A DNA stretch of 22,750 nucleotides, taken from an uncultured Campylobacter sp. (GTDB lineage: Bacteria; Campylobacterota; Campylobacteria; Campylobacterales; Campylobacteraceae). The stretch lies in NCBI RefSeq assembly GCF_937997405.1, contig NZ_CALKTL010000083.1, positions 1 to 22,750 of the forward strand. The letters run 5' to 3'. Shown here in pieces: positions 21,103 to 22,750 of the stretch. The notes beneath the pieces were generated by a model that did not search any database, was not told the origin of the DNA, and worked only from the letters and a program-made list of their open reading frames with translations. Position numbers and translations under genes: made by a program. Position 1 is the stretch's first letter. Each line of letters begins with the position of its first letter.

Positions 21103-22611
21103 ATGAACTCACGCGTGCAAAACGAATATCTAAAATCAAAAATTATGAGCGCCGAGGAAGCCTGCGAGCTGATTCCAAATGGCGCATCGGTGGGCTTTAG
21201 CGGCTTTGTTGGGGCGGGCTGCACGCTAGCGCTGCCGCAGGCTCTGGCGCAACGAGCGACAGCGCTGCACGAAAAAGGTGAGCCCTATCAAATCGAAATT
21301 TTTACAGGCGCATCGACCGATCCGCTTTTAGACGGAGTTTTGGCAAAAGCAGGTGCCGTGAGCTTTCGCGCGCCGTTTTTTACGGATGCCGATATGCGCC
21401 GTGCGATAAATAGCGGCGCCGTGCGATACGCGGATGTGCATCTATCAAGCCTTGCCACGCAGCTTAAGGCGGGCTTTTTTCCACATCTAAACTTTGCTGT
21501 GATCGAAGTGGTAGCGATTAAAGAAAGCGGCGAGCTCGTGCCGTCTACATCGCTAGGCAACAACCAGGCCTGGCTCGATATCGCCGATCGCGTGATTTTA
21601 GAAGTGAATTACTATCAGCCGCTTGAGCTGGAGGGCATTCACGATGTCACGGATCTACGCCTGCCGCCACATGCCGAGGATCTGCCGATCAAGCACGTAG
21701 GCGATCGCGTAGGCAGCCCTTACATGCATGTAGATCCTGCCAAAGTAGTCGCTGTCATAGAGGCTAGGACGCATGATCGCGTCAATAATTTCACCGCCGT
21801 GGATGAAATTTCAAGTGCGATCGGGTGCAATGTCGTAAAATTCTTAAAAAACGAGGAGGCTTGCGGCAGGCTTCCCGCAAAGAAGCTACTGCCGCTACAA
21901 TCGGGCATCGGCAATGTCGCCAACGCCGTGCTTAGCTCGCTACAAGGCGCTGGCTACCAAGGGTTGCAGTGCTACTCCGAGGTGATCCAAGACGGCATGC
22001 TAGATCTCATCAAAAGAGGCGTCGTAGGCACTGCAAGTGCCACAGCGCTATCGCTTAGCCCTGCAGGTGTCGAGGAATTTCAAAAAAACATCAATTTCTA
22101 CCGCAAGCACATCATACTGCGTTCACAAGACGTCTCCAACTCGCCAGCACTCATCAGAAAGCTCGGCGTCGTGTCGATGAATGGCATGCTCGAGGCAGAT
22201 ATCTACGGCAATATAAACTCCACCAACGTCATGGGGTCGCAGATGAAAAACGGCATTGGCGGTAGCGGCGACTTCGCTCGCAACGGATATTTGTCGCTAT
22301 TTCTTAGCCCGTCGCTCGCTAAAGGCGGCGCGATCAGCGCTATCGTGCCATTCGTGAGCCATGTCGATCATACCGAGCACGACACTCAAGTCATCATCAC
22401 CGAATACGGTATCGCCGATCTGCGCGGTAAATGCCCTCGCGAACGGGCTCGCGCGATGATAAGCATCGCACATCCCACCTACCAAGGCGCGCTGAGAGAT
22501 TATTTCGAGCGGGCATGTGCGCAGCCCTGTGCGGGGCATACTCCGCACATCTTAAGCGAGGCGCTGTCGTGGCATCAAAGATTTAAAGATACGGGGAGTA
22601 TGAAGGCTTAA
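21103..22611 (+). CDS. Succinyl-CoA:acetate CoA-transferase / acetyl-CoA hydrolase family
   Basis: A 502-residue cytoplasmic enzyme of the acetyl-CoA hydrolase/transferase family (Cat1/AarC/Ach1 type), full length (family about 500-505). It moves CoA between succinate and acetate, linking acetate handling to the TCA cycle, or hydrolyses acetyl-CoA in some members. Landmarks are GFVGAGCTLALP (34-45), VVAIKESGELVPSTSLGNN (136-154), QSGIGNVANAV (266-276) with the oxyanion-type glycine loop, and CYSEVIQDGML (290-300). Glu293 in the last segment matches the catalytic glutamate of AarC that forms the glutamyl-CoA thioester. IGGSGDFARNGYLS (385-398) and ITEYGIADLRG (432-442) complete the active site. 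TATAAT and AGGA lie upstream in good positions. The nearest gene downstream may be convergent. Transferase is favoured over hydrolase by overall likeness to AarC, from memory. Confidence 0.9.
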   Translation: MNSRVQNEYLKSKIMSAEEACELIPNGASVGFSGFVGAGCTLALPQALAQRATALHEKGEPYQIEIFTGASTDPLLDGVLAKAGAVSFRAPFFTDADMRRAINSGAVRYADVHLSSLATQLKAGFFPHLNFAVIEVVAIKESGELVPSTSLGNNQAWLDIADRVILEVNYYQPLELEGIHDVTDLRLPPHAEDLPIKHVGDRVGSPYMHVDPAKVVAVIEARTHDRVNNFTAVDEISSAIGCNVVKFLKNEEACGRLPAKKLLPLQSGIGNVANAVLSSLQGAGYQGLQCYSEVIQDGMLDLIKRGVVGTASATALSLSPAGVEEFQKNINFYRKHIILRSQDVSNSPALIRKLGVVSMNGMLEADIYGNINSTNVMGSQMKNGIGGSGDFARNGYLSLFLSPSLAKGGAISAIVPFVSHVDHTEHDTQVIITEYGIADLRGKCPRERARAMISIAHPTYQGALRDYFERACAQPCAGHTPHILSEALSWHQRFKDTGSMKA

Positions 22612-22649
22612 AAGCAGATTTGCTCAAGTTAAGGCGCTAAAATCTAAAG

Positions 22650-22750
22650 CTAAGCCCTTTCTTGCGCTGAAGCGGGAAAGTTTGCACTTAAAAATTCCGC
22701 CAAGTTGATGCCTGACCACTCTGATCCGTAGTTGATAAGTTTAGAAGCTG
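22650..22750 (-). CDS. Possible 3' end of a leftward gene entering at the right edge
   Basis: On the minus strand a frame open from the window edge reads KLINYGSEWSGINLAEFLSA and ends in a TAG at 22650, about 32 residues. Its composition is protein-like, and it would be convergent with the CoA-transferase gene, 38 bp apart. A weak AGCA-aatc-TGCT hairpin followed by TTTT (about 22611-22624) would suit its end. The stretch is short, so this may be chance. Confidence 0.4.
   Translation of the reverse strand, partial: ASKLINYGSEWSGINLAEFLSANFPASAQERA

Overview
The window reads as chromosomal DNA of a high-GC Campylobacter, probably a C. gracilis-like oral or intestinal species. That placement is an inference. 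It rests on AT-rich spacers packed with TAAAATTT-type words around moderately GC-rich genes, on an Epsilonproteobacterial gene set, and on a gene order at the left end that I recognise from C. jejuni: cmeR, then the Cj0371, Cj0372 and Cj0373 homologues. No tRNA, rRNA, CRISPR array, insertion sequence or phage gene was found.

Left part (1-5300). A CmeR-like TetR repressor reads leftward, toward where the cmeABC efflux operon would lie outside the window; a promoter-like sequence at 4-33 points out of the window the same way. Rightward genes follow: a HTH/coiled-coil protein overlapping a UPF0323 lipoprotein by 4 bp, a glutathionylspermidine-synthase-type ATP-grasp protein, and a D-2-hydroxyacid dehydrogenase broken by a one-base loss in an A-run. 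The 573-bp gap before the dehydrogenase holds several perfect or near-perfect palindromes around a TAAATTTA core.

Iron locus (5300-9540). A TonB-dependent siderophore receptor and a PepSY-type membrane protein form a leftward operon. An AraC-family activator diverges from it. The shared 109-bp promoter region carries a Fur-box-like sequence between the receptor's -35 and -10.

Solute-binding cluster (9760-13083). Four tandem paralogous amino-acid-type periplasmic binding proteins lie in one leftward operon with no permease or ATPase gene. All four share a CX5C pair.

Membrane proteins (13700-16849). These are a small CopD/HemJ-like four-helix protein, a YuiF-type Na+/H+ antiporter family protein, and a divergent DUF475 (TerC superfamily) membrane protein. 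A hairpin with an 8-bp tandem repeat in its loop follows the antiporter.

Right part (16900-22750). This holds an AT-rich orphan gene of unknown function, a decayed fragment with a second A/T-run frameshift, a small PrxQ-like peroxiredoxin, two cysteine-rich Sel1/Hcp-like secreted proteins separated by a long gap, a 945-bp largely non-coding stretch with a possible gene tail, and a succinyl-CoA:acetate CoA-transferase/acetyl-CoA hydrolase. The 3' end of a leftward gene may enter at the right edge. Coding density is low for a Campylobacter, and the large gaps look like degraded or repeat-rich DNA. I see no convincing new multi-gene system. The strongest leads are the four orphan binding proteins, the palindrome family, the structured repeat at 14365-14406 and the orphan gene at 16931-17665.
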